Assembly: GCA_009923315.1 (NCBI GenBank)
Contig: RFTU01000008.1
Coordinates: forward strand, 1 to 52,605
Length of the DNA stretch: 52,605 bases
Direction of reading: 5' to 3'
DNA from: Betaproteobacteria bacterium
GTDB lineage: Bacteria > Pseudomonadota > Gammaproteobacteria > Burkholderiales > Burkholderiaceae_C
The position numbers were made by a program, and so were the translations under genes. Of this stretch, positions 45,415 through 52,605 are shown piece by piece. The notes beneath the pieces are model-generated. The model did no database searches. It saw only the letters and a program-made list of their open reading frames with translations, and had not been told where the DNA came from. Every line of letters begins with the position of its first letter. Position 1 is the first letter of the stretch.

Positions 45415-46325
45415 GTGGAAGGTCGGTGAACGAAAAGCGCTTTTGGGCCGTGCCCCTGTTGTGGGCCACCCTGGCCTTGGTTGCCTGCAGCAGCCCCACC
45501 AAACGGCCCGTGGTCATCGAAGATCGGCCGATGGGGCGCGCGTCGACACCGGCCGCCTCGGCTCCTGCCAAATCCACGACTGCAGAGACCTCGGTGGCCA
45601 CCGCCAGTGGCGTGGCCTCATCGGCGGATGTCGCCTCCAATGCCGGCAAGCCAGGGTTCTACACGGTCAAGCCGGGTGACACGCTGGTGCGCATCGGCCT
45701 GGACCACGGGCAAAACTGGCGTGACATTGCCCGTTGGAATCAAATCGACAACCCGAACCTGATTGAGGTCGGTCAGGTGCTGCGTGTAAGGCCCGAGGCG
45801 CTGACGACCCGTCCGGTGACCAGGCCCGCTGAGCGTCCCGCATCGGGCAGTACCCCAGCCCCCAGCGCTTCTGCAGCCCCTCGCGGTACGCCATCGGCTG
45901 GTGGTGCAGCCGCTGGCCAGGATGCCCATCGAGAACCACCCCTGGATGCCGCACCGGCCGAATTGAGCTGGGCTTGGCCCGCATCGGGGCCCGTGCTGCA
46001 AGGTTTTGACGAACAGCGCAACAAGGGCCTGGATATCGGCGGAAAGGCTGGCGATGCGGTGCTGGCGGCTGCGGACGGGCGGGTCGTGTATGCCGGTTCC
46101 GCCCTGCGCGGCTACGGCAATCTCGTCATCCTCAAGCACAACAGCACCTTCCTGAGTGCCTACGCGCACAACCAGTCGCTTCTGGTCAAGGAGGATCAGG
46201 TGGTCAAGCGCGGCCAGAAGATTGCCGAAATGGGCAGCACCGATGCTGAACGGGTGCAGTTGCATTTTGAGATCCGCCGTGACGGCAAGCCCGTGGACCC
46301 GGCACGCTTCCTGCCCCCCCGATGA
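45411..46325 (+). CDS. nlpD: NlpD-type lipoprotein, LysM plus degenerate M23 peptidase domain
   Basis: The 304-residue precursor has a lipobox LALVACSS near residue 26, an Ala/Ser/Thr-rich linker, one LysM domain ([19 protein letters not shown] to QVLRVRPE) and a C-terminal LytM/M23 domain ([51 protein letters not shown]). The first zinc-binding motif of active M23 enzymes (HxxxD) reads NKGLD here, as in NlpD, so it is expected to activate the amidase AmiC at the septum rather than cut peptidoglycan. ATG 45411 overlaps pcm; GTG 45426 is an alternative. Confidence 0.93.
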   Translation: MSGRSVNEKRFWAVPLLWATLALVACSSPTKRPVVIEDRPMGRASTPAASAPAKSTTAETSVATASGVASSADVASNAGKPGFYTVKPGDTLVRIGLDHGQNWRDIARWNQIDNPNLIEVGQVLRVRPEALTTRPVTRPAERPASGSTPAPSASAAPRGTPSAGGAAAGQDAHREPPLDAAPAELSWAWPASGPVLQGFDEQRNKGLDIGGKAGDAVLAAADGRVVYAGSALRGYGNLVILKHNSTFLSAYAHNQSLLVKEDQVVKRGQKIAEMGSTDAERVQLHFEIRRDGKPVDPARFLPPR

Positions 46326-47800
46326 GGCGCCACGCAGCGCCGCCCGCGCCCAGTGATTGGCTGCAGGTGGAGTCCCTGGACCTGGAAGGCCAGGGTGTGG
46401 CGCATGACGCGCAAGGCAAGGTCGTGTTCATTGAAGGTGCCCTGGCGGGTGAGACCGTGCGTGCGCTCATCCAGCGCCGCAAGAACCAATGGGAGCAGGG
46501 CTCGGTGCACGAAGTGGCGCGGCCCAGTCCTCTTCGCGTCCAGCCCGCTTGCCCTCACTTCGGTCTGCACCGCGGTGCCTGTGGCGGTTGCAAGATGCAG
46601 CATCTGGAGCCCACCGCACAAGTTGCCGTGAAGCAACGCGCGCTGGAAGATCAGCTGGCCCATCTCGGCAAGGTCAAGGCCGAGCAGCTTCTGCGGCCCA
46701 TCGAAGGTCCGGCTTGGGCTTATCGCCACCGCGCACGGCTTTCGGTGCGTCATGTGCCGGCCAAGGGTGTAGTCCTGGTGGGTTTCCATGAGCGCCAATC
46801 CCGCTATGTCGCCGACATGGTCAGTTGCGCCATCCTGCCGCAGTCGGTCAGCCGCCTGCTGATGCCCTTGCGTGAGCTGATCGGCACGCTCCACACGCGG
46901 GACCGAGTGCCGCAGATTGAGCTGGCCGTAGGGGAGCGCCTCCTGGACGACGGCAGCTACGGGCCGAGCACGGCGCTGGTGCTGCGCCATCTCGTGGCCC
47001 TACCTGAAGACGATGTCGTGCGCCTGCGGGCGTTTGCCCTTGAACATGCTGCGATCGGGCTCCAATGGTGGCTGCAACCCAAGGGTCCGGACACGGTGCA
47101 TCGCCTCGGTGGAGGGGGTCACGCGGGCCCGGACCTGTCGTACCGGCTGCCCGAGTTCGCCGTGGTGATGCCCTTTAAGCCCACCGACTTCACGCAGGTC
47201 AATGCCAGCGTCAACGCTGTGTTGGTCGGCCGCGCCGTGCGTCTGCTTGCGCCGCAACCGCACGAGCGCGTGATCGACTGGTTTTGCGGATTGGGCAACT
47301 TCACACTTCCGATTGCCCGTACAGCCCGCGAGGTATGGGGTATCGAGGGCAGCGCCAACTTGGTGGAACGCGCGCGCGACAACGCCTTGCACAACGGTTG
47401 CGCGGACCGCACCGCGTTCGCCGAGCGCAATCTCTTCGATATGACCGCCGCACAACTGATGGCCGACGGCCAAGCCGACAAGTGGCTCATCGATCCGCCC
47501 CGTGAGGGAGCGCTGGCCTTGTGCAAAGCCCTCGTTGAGGCCGTCCTGGCGTGCAAGCGACCCACCGTCGGTGCGGTCGGGGGCGCAAGCCTAGACGCGG
47601 CCTCGGCCCTTCAGGTCCCGCCTGGATGGAGCCCGCCGCAGCGCATCGTGTACGTGAGCTGCAATCCCGCCACCTTGGCACGTGATGCAGGGCTGCTCGT
47701 CCACCAAGCCGGTTACCGCTGCACCCATGCAGGCGTGATCAACATGTTCGCGCACACCGCTCATGTGGAGAGCATGGCCGTCTTCGAGCGCGACGCGTAG
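46322..47800 (+). CDS. rlmD: 23S rRNA (uracil(1939)-C(5))-methyltransferase RlmD
   Basis: The 492-residue enzyme has an N-terminal TRAM domain ([20 protein letters not shown]) and a [4Fe-4S] motif with Cys77, Cys87 and Cys90 ([18 protein letters not shown]) plus Cys169 (MVSCAIL). The first cysteine spacing is four residues longer than in E. coli RlmD. The SAM-binding fold has [14 protein letters not shown] and DPPREGA, and the nucleophile is in [11 protein letters not shown]. It overlaps nlpD by four bases (ATGA). It occupies the place where rpoS commonly follows nlpD. Confidence 0.94.
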   Translation: MRRHAAPPAPSDWLQVESLDLEGQGVAHDAQGKVVFIEGALAGETVRALIQRRKNQWEQGSVHEVARPSPLRVQPACPHFGLHRGACGGCKMQHLEPTAQVAVKQRALEDQLAHLGKVKAEQLLRPIEGPAWAYRHRARLSVRHVPAKGVVLVGFHERQSRYVADMVSCAILPQSVSRLLMPLRELIGTLHTRDRVPQIELAVGERLLDDGSYGPSTALVLRHLVALPEDDVVRLRAFALEHAAIGLQWWLQPKGPDTVHRLGGGGHAGPDLSYRLPEFAVVMPFKPTDFTQVNASVNAVLVGRAVRLLAPQPHERVIDWFCGLGNFTLPIARTAREVWGIEGSANLVERARDNALHNGCADRTAFAERNLFDMTAAQLMADGQADKWLIDPPREGALALCKALVEAVLACKRPTVGAVGGASLDAASALQVPPGWSPPQRIVYVSCNPATLARDAGLLVHQAGYRCTHAGVINMFAHTAHVESMAVFERDA

Positions 47801-47836
47801 CGCTGTCCACGCGCGCTTGCGGGGCGAACCCATGAA

Positions 47837-47860
47837 AAACGCCCGCGGGCGCGGGCGTTT
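47837..47860. terminator. Bidirectional terminator between rlmD and the BI-1 gene
   Basis: AAACGCCCGC and GCGGGCGTTT form a perfect 10-base inverted repeat around GGGC, flanked by CATGAA and TTTCATG copies that extend the symmetry. It can end transcription from rlmD (plus) and from the BI-1 gene (minus, stop at 47883). Confidence 0.88.
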
Positions 47861-47882
47861 CATGGCACGGCACAAGGGGCGA

Positions 47883-48578
47883 TCAGTCGCGATCGCCGCC
47901 GAAGATGCCAAACAGGGCCAACAGGCTTTGGAACACGTTGTAGATGTCGAGGTAGATGGCCAGGGTGGCGCTCACGTAGTTGGTTTCACCGCCGTCGATG
48001 ACCTGCTTCAGGTCATACAACATGTACGCGGAGAAAAGGCCGGCGGCCATCACCGACAGGGTCATCATGAGGACGCTGGACTGCACGAAGATGTTGATCA
48101 GCCCGACGACCAACAGGATGATGGCCCCCACGAACAGGAACTTGCCCATGCCACTGAGGTCGCGCTTGATGACCGTGGCCAGGCTGGCCATGGCCAGAAA
48201 CACCGCCGCCGTGGTTCCGAAGGCGTACATGATCAGTGAAGCGCCGTTGGACAGCCCCAGGATGGCGGCCAGCATGCGCGACAGCATGAGGCCCATGAAG
48301 AAGGTGAAACCCAGCAGCAGGCCTACGCCGGCAGCAGAGTTCTTGAACTTCTCGATGGCGAACATGAAACCAAAGGCGCCGGCCAGGAAGAGGATGACGC
48401 TCATGCCGGTGCCCATGCGGGCCATGATGCCGGTGGACACGCCGATCCAAGCGCCCAGTACCGTGGGGACCATGGACAGTGCCAGCAGGGCGTAGGTGTT
48501 GCGCAGCACGCGGTTGCGCTGGGCCGGGGTGGACACCACGCCGCCAAAATCGTAGGCGGTTTGGATTCCTTCGTTCAT
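47883..48578 (-). CDS. Bax inhibitor-1/YccA-family membrane protein
   Basis: The 231-residue protein has seven hydrophobic helices typical of the BI-1 family (Pfam UPF0005). YccA in E. coli modulates the FtsH protease; YbhL is the other common relative. Helices include MSVILFLAGAFGFMFAI, FLFVGAIILLVVGLINIFVQ and AAGLFSAYMLYDLKQVIDGG, the last being the conserved C-terminal motif with the calcium-sensing aspartates. GGAG nine bases before the ATG is a good ribosome binding site. Confidence 0.93.
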   Translation of the reverse strand: MNEGIQTAYDFGGVVSTPAQRNRVLRNTYALLALSMVPTVLGAWIGVSTGIMARMGTGMSVILFLAGAFGFMFAIEKFKNSAAGVGLLLGFTFFMGLMLSRMLAAILGLSNGASLIMYAFGTTAAVFLAMASLATVIKRDLSGMGKFLFVGAIILLVVGLINIFVQSSVLMMTLSVMAAGLFSAYMLYDLKQVIDGGETNYVSATLAIYLDIYNVFQSLLALFGIFGGDRD

Positions 48579-48602
48579 CTTGCCATCTCCTTGGTTGCGC
48601 GC

Positions 48603-48625
48603 GTTGGCGTCAGGGAAACGCCAAC
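48603..48625 (-). promoter_or_regulatory. 5'-leader hairpin of the BI-1 gene
   Basis: GTTGGCGT and ACGCCAAC form a perfect 8-base stem around a 7-base loop, 25 bases before the BI-1 start codon. It would lie in the 5' leader just upstream of the ribosome binding site. It could affect mRNA stability or start-site access. Confidence 0.4.
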
Positions 48626-48650
48626 ACGTCCAGTTTGATACACAGCCCTG

Positions 48651-48680
48651 AGTTTAGTTCCGCCACGCACCATCAGCCAA
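48651..48680 (-). promoter_or_regulatory. Possible promoter of the BI-1 gene
   Basis: On the minus strand TTGGCT (48680 to 48675) and TAAACT (48656 to 48651) are 18 bases apart, giving a leader of about 65 bases that contains the hairpin at 48603-48625. Confidence 0.4.
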
Positions 48681-48725
48681 TCCACTAAAGTACTGGGGTT
48701 TTGTCACACTTTTGTCGCCTTACAG

Positions 48726-49133
48726 ATGAACACCAAGCCTTACCTGAGCCTTGACGATGTGCGCCGCATTGCCCTGGCCGCTGAAGCCGAAGCCCAGAAG
48801 CACCAATGGGCGGTCACCATTGCCGTGACCGACGAGGGTGGTCACCTGTTGTGGCTCCAGCGTCTGGATGGGGCGCCGCCGGTGTCAGCCCACATCGCTC
48901 CGGCAAAGGCGCGCACCGCCGCGCTGGGCCGCCGCGAAAGCCGCGTCTACGAGGACATCATCAACCAGGGGCGGACGTCATTCCTGAGCGCGCCAACGCT
49001 TGAAGCCATGTTGGAAGGCGGCGTGCCCATCATGGCGCAGGGTCACTGCATCGGTGCGGTCGGCGTGAGCGGCGTGAAGTCCACGGAAGACGCACAGATC
49101 GCCCGGGCCGGCATTGCCGCACTGGGGATTTAG
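48726..49133 (+). CDS. GlcG/HbpS-family protein
   Basis: The 135-residue protein matches the GlcG/HbpS (DUF336) family: LSLDDVRRIALAAEAEAQ, VTIAVTDEGGHLLWLQRLDG, APAKARTAALGRRES and the GGVPIMAQGHCIGAVGVSG segment. Some relatives bind heme or cobalamin-related ligands; others are of unknown function. It has no signal peptide. It stands alone, divergent from the BI-1 gene. Confidence 0.9.
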   Translation: MNTKPYLSLDDVRRIALAAEAEAQKHQWAVTIAVTDEGGHLLWLQRLDGAPPVSAHIAPAKARTAALGRRESRVYEDIINQGRTSFLSAPTLEAMLEGGVPIMAQGHCIGAVGVSGVKSTEDAQIARAGIAALGI

Positions 49134-49214
49134 GCCGCCCCCATCCCTGGCGAGGGGGGGCGATGGACGACGGGCCGCGAGCCTGGGCAGCCCGGTCTAG
49201 GGCTTACCCTGGGC

Positions 49215-49329
49215 TATACTTCACGGATTCACCTGATCAACCGGCACGCCTAGGCATCTCCCCTCGATAAACCACCCCGCGAAAAGGCCAAAGGACGACG
49301 GCATCGGCCCGTTTTCCCGAGGCCTTTCG
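49215..49329 (+). promoter_or_regulatory. carAB promoter -10 box and leader hairpin
   Basis: TATACT at 49215-49220 is a good -10 box, giving a leader of about 130 bases before carA. In the leader CGAAAAGGCC (49280-49289) can pair with GGCCTTTCG (49321-49329) with one bulged A. The CCCGTTTTCCC between the arms includes a short T run. This could be an attenuation or translation-control element for pyrimidine/arginine feedback, but no leader peptide is obvious. Confidence 0.4.
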
Positions 49330-49359
49330 TTCAGGTTGGGCGTGCAACTGGAGTGACCT

Positions 49360-50544
49360 TTGCTGCCCGTCCTGCCTCCCGCCATCCTTGCCTTAGCAGA
49401 TGGCTCGGTTTTCCTCGGCCAATCGATTGGTGCCCCAGGCGCCACGGTGGGAGAGGTGGTGTTCAACACCGCGCTCACCGGCTACCAGGAAATCCTGACC
49501 GACCCGAGCTACACCCGCCAGGTCGTCACGTTGACCTATCCCCACATCGGCAACACCGGTGTGAACGCCCAAGATACGGAGAGCACCCGCGTCTTCGCCG
49601 CCGGGCTCATCATCAAGGACCTGCCGCTGCGTGTGTCCAATTTCCGCCAGGCCGGCAGCCTCGGCGACTATCTGCAGGCCGAGAACACCGTGGGCATTGC
49701 GGGCATCGACACGCGCCGCCTCACGCGGCACCTGCGCAGCACGGGTGCTCAAAGCGGCTGCATCCAGACCTTTGAAGCCGCCCACGCGATCACACAGGCC
49801 GATATCGACGCTGCCATCGGCCGGGCCAAGGCCGCCCCATCGATGGCCGGGCTCGATCTGGCCCAGGTGGTGACGACCGCCGAGCGCCACACGTGGACTC
49901 AGGGCGAATGGAGCCTCAGGGGGGAGGGTGATGCCCCGGGCTTCAATGAGGCGGTTCAGGCGCGCTTTCATGTGGTCGCATACGACTTCGGCGTCAAGCG
50001 CAACATCCTGCGCATGTTGGCCGAGCGTGGCGCCCGCATCACCGTGCTCCCGGCCAGAACACCGGCCCAGGAGGCCCTGGCCCTGAACCCCGACGGCGTC
50101 TTCCTGAGCAACGGCCCCGGCGACCCCGAGCCATGCGACTACGCCATCGCTGCCGCGCGCACCCTGATGGACAGCGGCATCCCCACCTTCGGTATTTGCC
50201 TGGGCCACCAGATCATGGCCCTGGCCTGCGGAGCGCGAACCTTCAAGATGAAGTTTGGCCACCATGGTGCCAATCACCCTGTCAAAGACTTGGACAGTGG
50301 CCGTGTGTCCATCACCAGCCAGAACCATGGCTTTGCGGTCGATGCGGCCTCGCTTCCGCCGAATCTGCGGGCCACCCATGTGAGCCTCTTTGACGGCACC
50401 CTTCAGGGCCTGGCGCGTACGGATCGTCCGGCCTTTTGCTTCCAAGGCCATCCCGAAGCCTCACCCGGCCCGCATGACATCGCCTATCTGTTCGACCGTT
50501 TCGCTGCGCTCATGACGGCCCACCAGGAGAAGAAGCATGCCTAA
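49360..50544 (+). CDS. carA: Carbamoyl-phosphate synthase small (glutaminase) subunit
   Basis: The 394-residue subunit releases ammonia from glutamine for carbamoyl phosphate, needed for arginine and pyrimidines. The N-terminal domain has [17 protein letters not shown] and the class I amidotransferase domain has [38 protein letters not shown] (nucleophile Cys) and [13 protein letters not shown] (His-Glu). The start is TTG at 49360: no ATG or GTG lies before the conserved [14 protein letters not shown], and a GGAG sits six bases upstream. It overlaps carB by eight bases. Confidence 0.95.
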   Translation: MLPVLPPAILALADGSVFLGQSIGAPGATVGEVVFNTALTGYQEILTDPSYTRQVVTLTYPHIGNTGVNAQDTESTRVFAAGLIIKDLPLRVSNFRQAGSLGDYLQAENTVGIAGIDTRRLTRHLRSTGAQSGCIQTFEAAHAITQADIDAAIGRAKAAPSMAGLDLAQVVTTAERHTWTQGEWSLRGEGDAPGFNEAVQARFHVVAYDFGVKRNILRMLAERGARITVLPARTPAQEALALNPDGVFLSNGPGDPEPCDYAIAAARTLMDSGIPTFGICLGHQIMALACGARTFKMKFGHHGANHPVKDLDSGRVSITSQNHGFAVDAASLPPNLRATHVSLFDGTLQGLARTDRPAFCFQGHPEASPGPHDIAYLFDRFAALMTAHQEKKHA

Positions 50545-52605
50545 GCGCAGCGATGTGCAATCCGTCCTCATCATCGGTGCGGGCCCCATCATCATCGGCC
50601 AGGCCTGCGAGTTTGATTACTCTGGTGCCCAGGCCTGCAAGGCCCTGCGCGAAGAGGGCTACCGCGTCATCCTGGTGAACTCCAACCCCGCGACCATCAT
50701 GACCGACCCGGGCATGGCGGATGCCACCTACATCGAGCCCATCATCTGGCCTGTGGTGGAAAAGATCATCGCCAAGGAGCGGGCCCAGCACCCTCACGAG
50801 AAGATGGTCCTGCTGCCCACCATGGGCGGCCAGACGGCCCTGAATTGCGCATTGGATCTGGCGCGCAACGGCGTATTGGCCAAGCATGGCGTGGAGATGA
50901 TCGGCGCCAACGAACATGCCATCGAGAAGGCTGAAGACCGCTTGAAGTTCAAGGACGCGATGACCAAGATCGGGCTGGATTCGGCCAAATCCGGTATCGC
51001 CCATTCGCTTGAAGACGCCTGGGCAGTGCAAAAGCGCATTCAGGCCGAGATCGGCGGCAGCGGTTTCCCCATGGTGATCCGCCCGTCGTTCACCCTCGGC
51101 GGCACGGGCGGTGGCATCGCCTACAACCCAGAGGAATTCGAAGAAATCTGCAAGCGCGGGCTGGACCTCTCGCCCACCAAGGAACTGCTCATCGAGGAGT
51201 CGCTGATCGGTTGGAAGGAGTTTGAGATGGAAGTCGTTCGCGACAGGGCGGACAACTGCATCATCGTGTGCTCCATCGAGAACCTGGACCCCATGGGCAT
51301 CCACACCGGAGACTCCATCACGGTGGCCCCGGCACAAACCCTCACCGACCGCGAATACCAACTGCTGCGCAATGCCTCCATCGCCATCCTGCGCGAAATC
51401 GGTGTGGACACTGGCGGCTCCAATGTTCAGTTCTCGATCAACCCCGACAACGGACGAATGATCGTCATTGAGATGAACCCGCGTGTATCGCGCTCATCCG
51501 CATTGGCCTCCAAGGCCACGGGTTTCCCGATCGCCAAGATCGCGGCCAAGCTGGCTGTGGGCTACACGCTCGATGAACTCAAGAACGACATCACGGGTGG
51601 CGCCACCCCCGCATCCTTCGAGCCCTCCATCGACTACGTGGTCACCAAGATTCCTCGTTTTGCGTTTGAGAAGTTCCCGGCGGCGGACCCCCACCTGACC
51701 ACGCAGATGAAGTCAGTGGGTGAGGTGATGGCCATCGGCCGCACCTTCCAGGAAAGCTTCCAAAAGGCCCTGCGCGGTTTGGAAACCGGCATCGACGGCC
51801 TGAGCGAGCGCACCTCCTGCAAAGAGGACGACCGAGACGAAATCATCGAGGAAATCGGCGAACCCGGTCCGGAGCGCATCCTCTTCGTGGGGGACGCCTT
51901 CCGCATCGGCATGACGCTGGAGGAAGTCTTCGAGGAAACGAAGATCGACCCCTGGTTCCTTGCGCAGATCGAAGATTTGATCAAGACGGAGACTCAGGTG
52001 CGCGGCCGCTCGCTTCAAAGTCTGTCGGCTGACGAACTGCGTTATCTGAAGAAGAAGGGCTTCTCCGACAAGCGACTGGCCAAGCTCATGGCCACCGACC
52101 AACACTCGGTGCGCAAGGTCCGCCAGGCGCTGGGCGTGCGTCCGGTCTACAAGCGCGTGGATACCTGCGCGGCCGAGTTCGCCACGCAAACCGCCTACCT
52201 CTACTCCGCCTACGATGAGGAGTGCGAGGCTGAACCTTCATCGAAGAAGAAGATCATGGTGTTGGGCGGTGGACCCAACCGCATCGGGCAGGGCATCGAG
52301 TTTGACTACTGCTGCGTGCACGCGGCGCTGGCCATGCGGGAGGACGGCTACGAGACCATCATGGTCAACTGCAACCCCGAGACCGTCTCCACCGACTACG
52401 ACACTTCCGACCGCCTGTACTTCGAGCCGGTGACGCTGGAAGACGTGCTGGAGATCGTGGACAAGGAAAAGCCCGCTGGCGTCATCGTGCAGTATGGCGG
52501 CCAAACCCCGCTCAAGCTGGCGCTGGATCTGGAGGCCAACGGCGTGCCCATCATCGGCACATCCCCCGACAGCATCGACATCGCCGAAGACCGCGAGCGT
52601 TTCCA
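50537..52605 (+). CDS. carB: Carbamoyl-phosphate synthase large subunit (3' end outside window)
   Basis: The ATG at 50537 overlaps the carA stop (ATGCCTAA). It opens [20 protein letters not shown], the family start, and the frame stays open to the window edge (about 689 codons of about 1080). The carboxyphosphate half is complete in outline: [29 protein letters not shown] (ATP-grasp loop), [18 protein letters not shown]. The second half begins with [19 protein letters not shown] and runs through [13 protein letters not shown]. The C-terminal carbamate-kinase and allosteric domains lie outside. Confidence 0.96.
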   Translation, partial: MPKRSDVQSVLIIGAGPIIIGQACEFDYSGAQACKALREEGYRVILVNSNPATIMTDPGMADATYIEPIIWPVVEKIIAKERAQHPHEKMVLLPTMGGQTALNCALDLARNGVLAKHGVEMIGANEHAIEKAEDRLKFKDAMTKIGLDSAKSGIAHSLEDAWAVQKRIQAEIGGSGFPMVIRPSFTLGGTGGGIAYNPEEFEEICKRGLDLSPTKELLIEESLIGWKEFEMEVVRDRADNCIIVCSIENLDPMGIHTGDSITVAPAQTLTDREYQLLRNASIAILREIGVDTGGSNVQFSINPDNGRMIVIEMNPRVSRSSALASKATGFPIAKIAAKLAVGYTLDELKNDITGGATPASFEPSIDYVVTKIPRFAFEKFPAADPHLTTQMKSVGEVMAIGRTFQESFQKALRGLETGIDGLSERTSCKEDDRDEIIEEIGEPGPERILFVGDAFRIGMTLEEVFEETKIDPWFLAQIEDLIKTETQVRGRSLQSLSADELRYLKKKGFSDKRLAKLMATDQHSVRKVRQALGVRPVYKRVDTCAAEFATQTAYLYSAYDEECEAEPSSKKKIMVLGGGPNRIGQGIEFDYCCVHAALAMREDGYETIMVNCNPETVSTDYDTSDRLYFEPVTLEDVLEIVDKEKPAGVIVQYGGQTPLKLALDLEANGVPIIGTSPDSIDIAEDRERF

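Noticed and set aside
46322-47800. Possible rpoS after nlpD
   Set aside because: The gene has TRAM, iron-sulfur and methyltransferase motifs and no sigma-factor regions.

Overview
The window is a continuous stretch of high-GC chromosome from a Gram-negative betaproteobacterium, most likely Burkholderiales and close to Comamonadaceae. This is inferred from GC-rich codon use, the many ATGA-overlapping operons, a porin of the 330-residue betaproteobacterial type ending in Phe, and familiar gene neighbourhoods (surE-pcm-nlpD, bdhA, xdhABC-guaD plus a BMP-type transporter). Most of it is housekeeping. There is no sign of insertion sequences, prophage, integrons or CRISPR.

Layout. 1-16.1 kb is a core block: yggX (cut by the window edge) and argA on the minus strand; hrpA; the minus-strand pair mfd-serB; the isoprenoid pair ispD-ispF; an orphan OmpR-type regulator; bdhA; an alpha/beta hydrolase followed immediately by relA; and a tRNA-Val(GAC). 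A convergent terminator separates this from a porin (16.2-17.2 kb).

17.4-30.7 kb is a nucleobase acquisition and breakdown cluster arranged as two divergent operons. xdhA-xdhB-xdhC (xanthine dehydrogenase and its maturation factor) run left. guaD (guanine deaminase), a BMP-family ABC importer (ATPase, two permeases, lipoprotein), a Rieske oxygenase and an adenine/adenosine deaminase gene run right. The deaminase gene is broken by what looks like a 20-base deletion. The implied route is import of purines or nucleosides, deamination to hypoxanthine or xanthine, then oxidation to urate. No urate-degrading genes are present here, so the Rieske oxygenase, whose substrate is unknown, is the most interesting enzyme in the window. 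A GntR/FCD regulator and a second ABC importer (NMT1/SsuA type) of unknown substrate follow at 30.8-34.4 kb.

34.5-43.8 kb is mixed accessory and envelope content: a glycine-zipper envelope protein, a short ribosome-hibernation-like protein, an unrecognised 144-residue protein divergent from a WYL regulator, an RND efflux adaptor-pump pair translationally coupled to a flavin reductase, and a quinone oxidoreductase. 43.8-47.8 kb is surE-pcm-nlpD-rlmD, four overlapping genes, with rlmD where rpoS often sits. The window ends with a BI-1/YccA membrane protein, a GlcG/HbpS protein and carA-carB; carB runs off the right edge.

A recurring regulatory theme is that several genes without a Shine-Dalgarno sequence (mfd, ispD, the BMP-type ATPase gene, surE, nlpD) have a -10-like hexamer only 6-11 bases before the start codon, which predicts leaderless or nearly leaderless mRNAs. 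All functional calls rest on reading motifs and family resemblance by eye; no database search was run.
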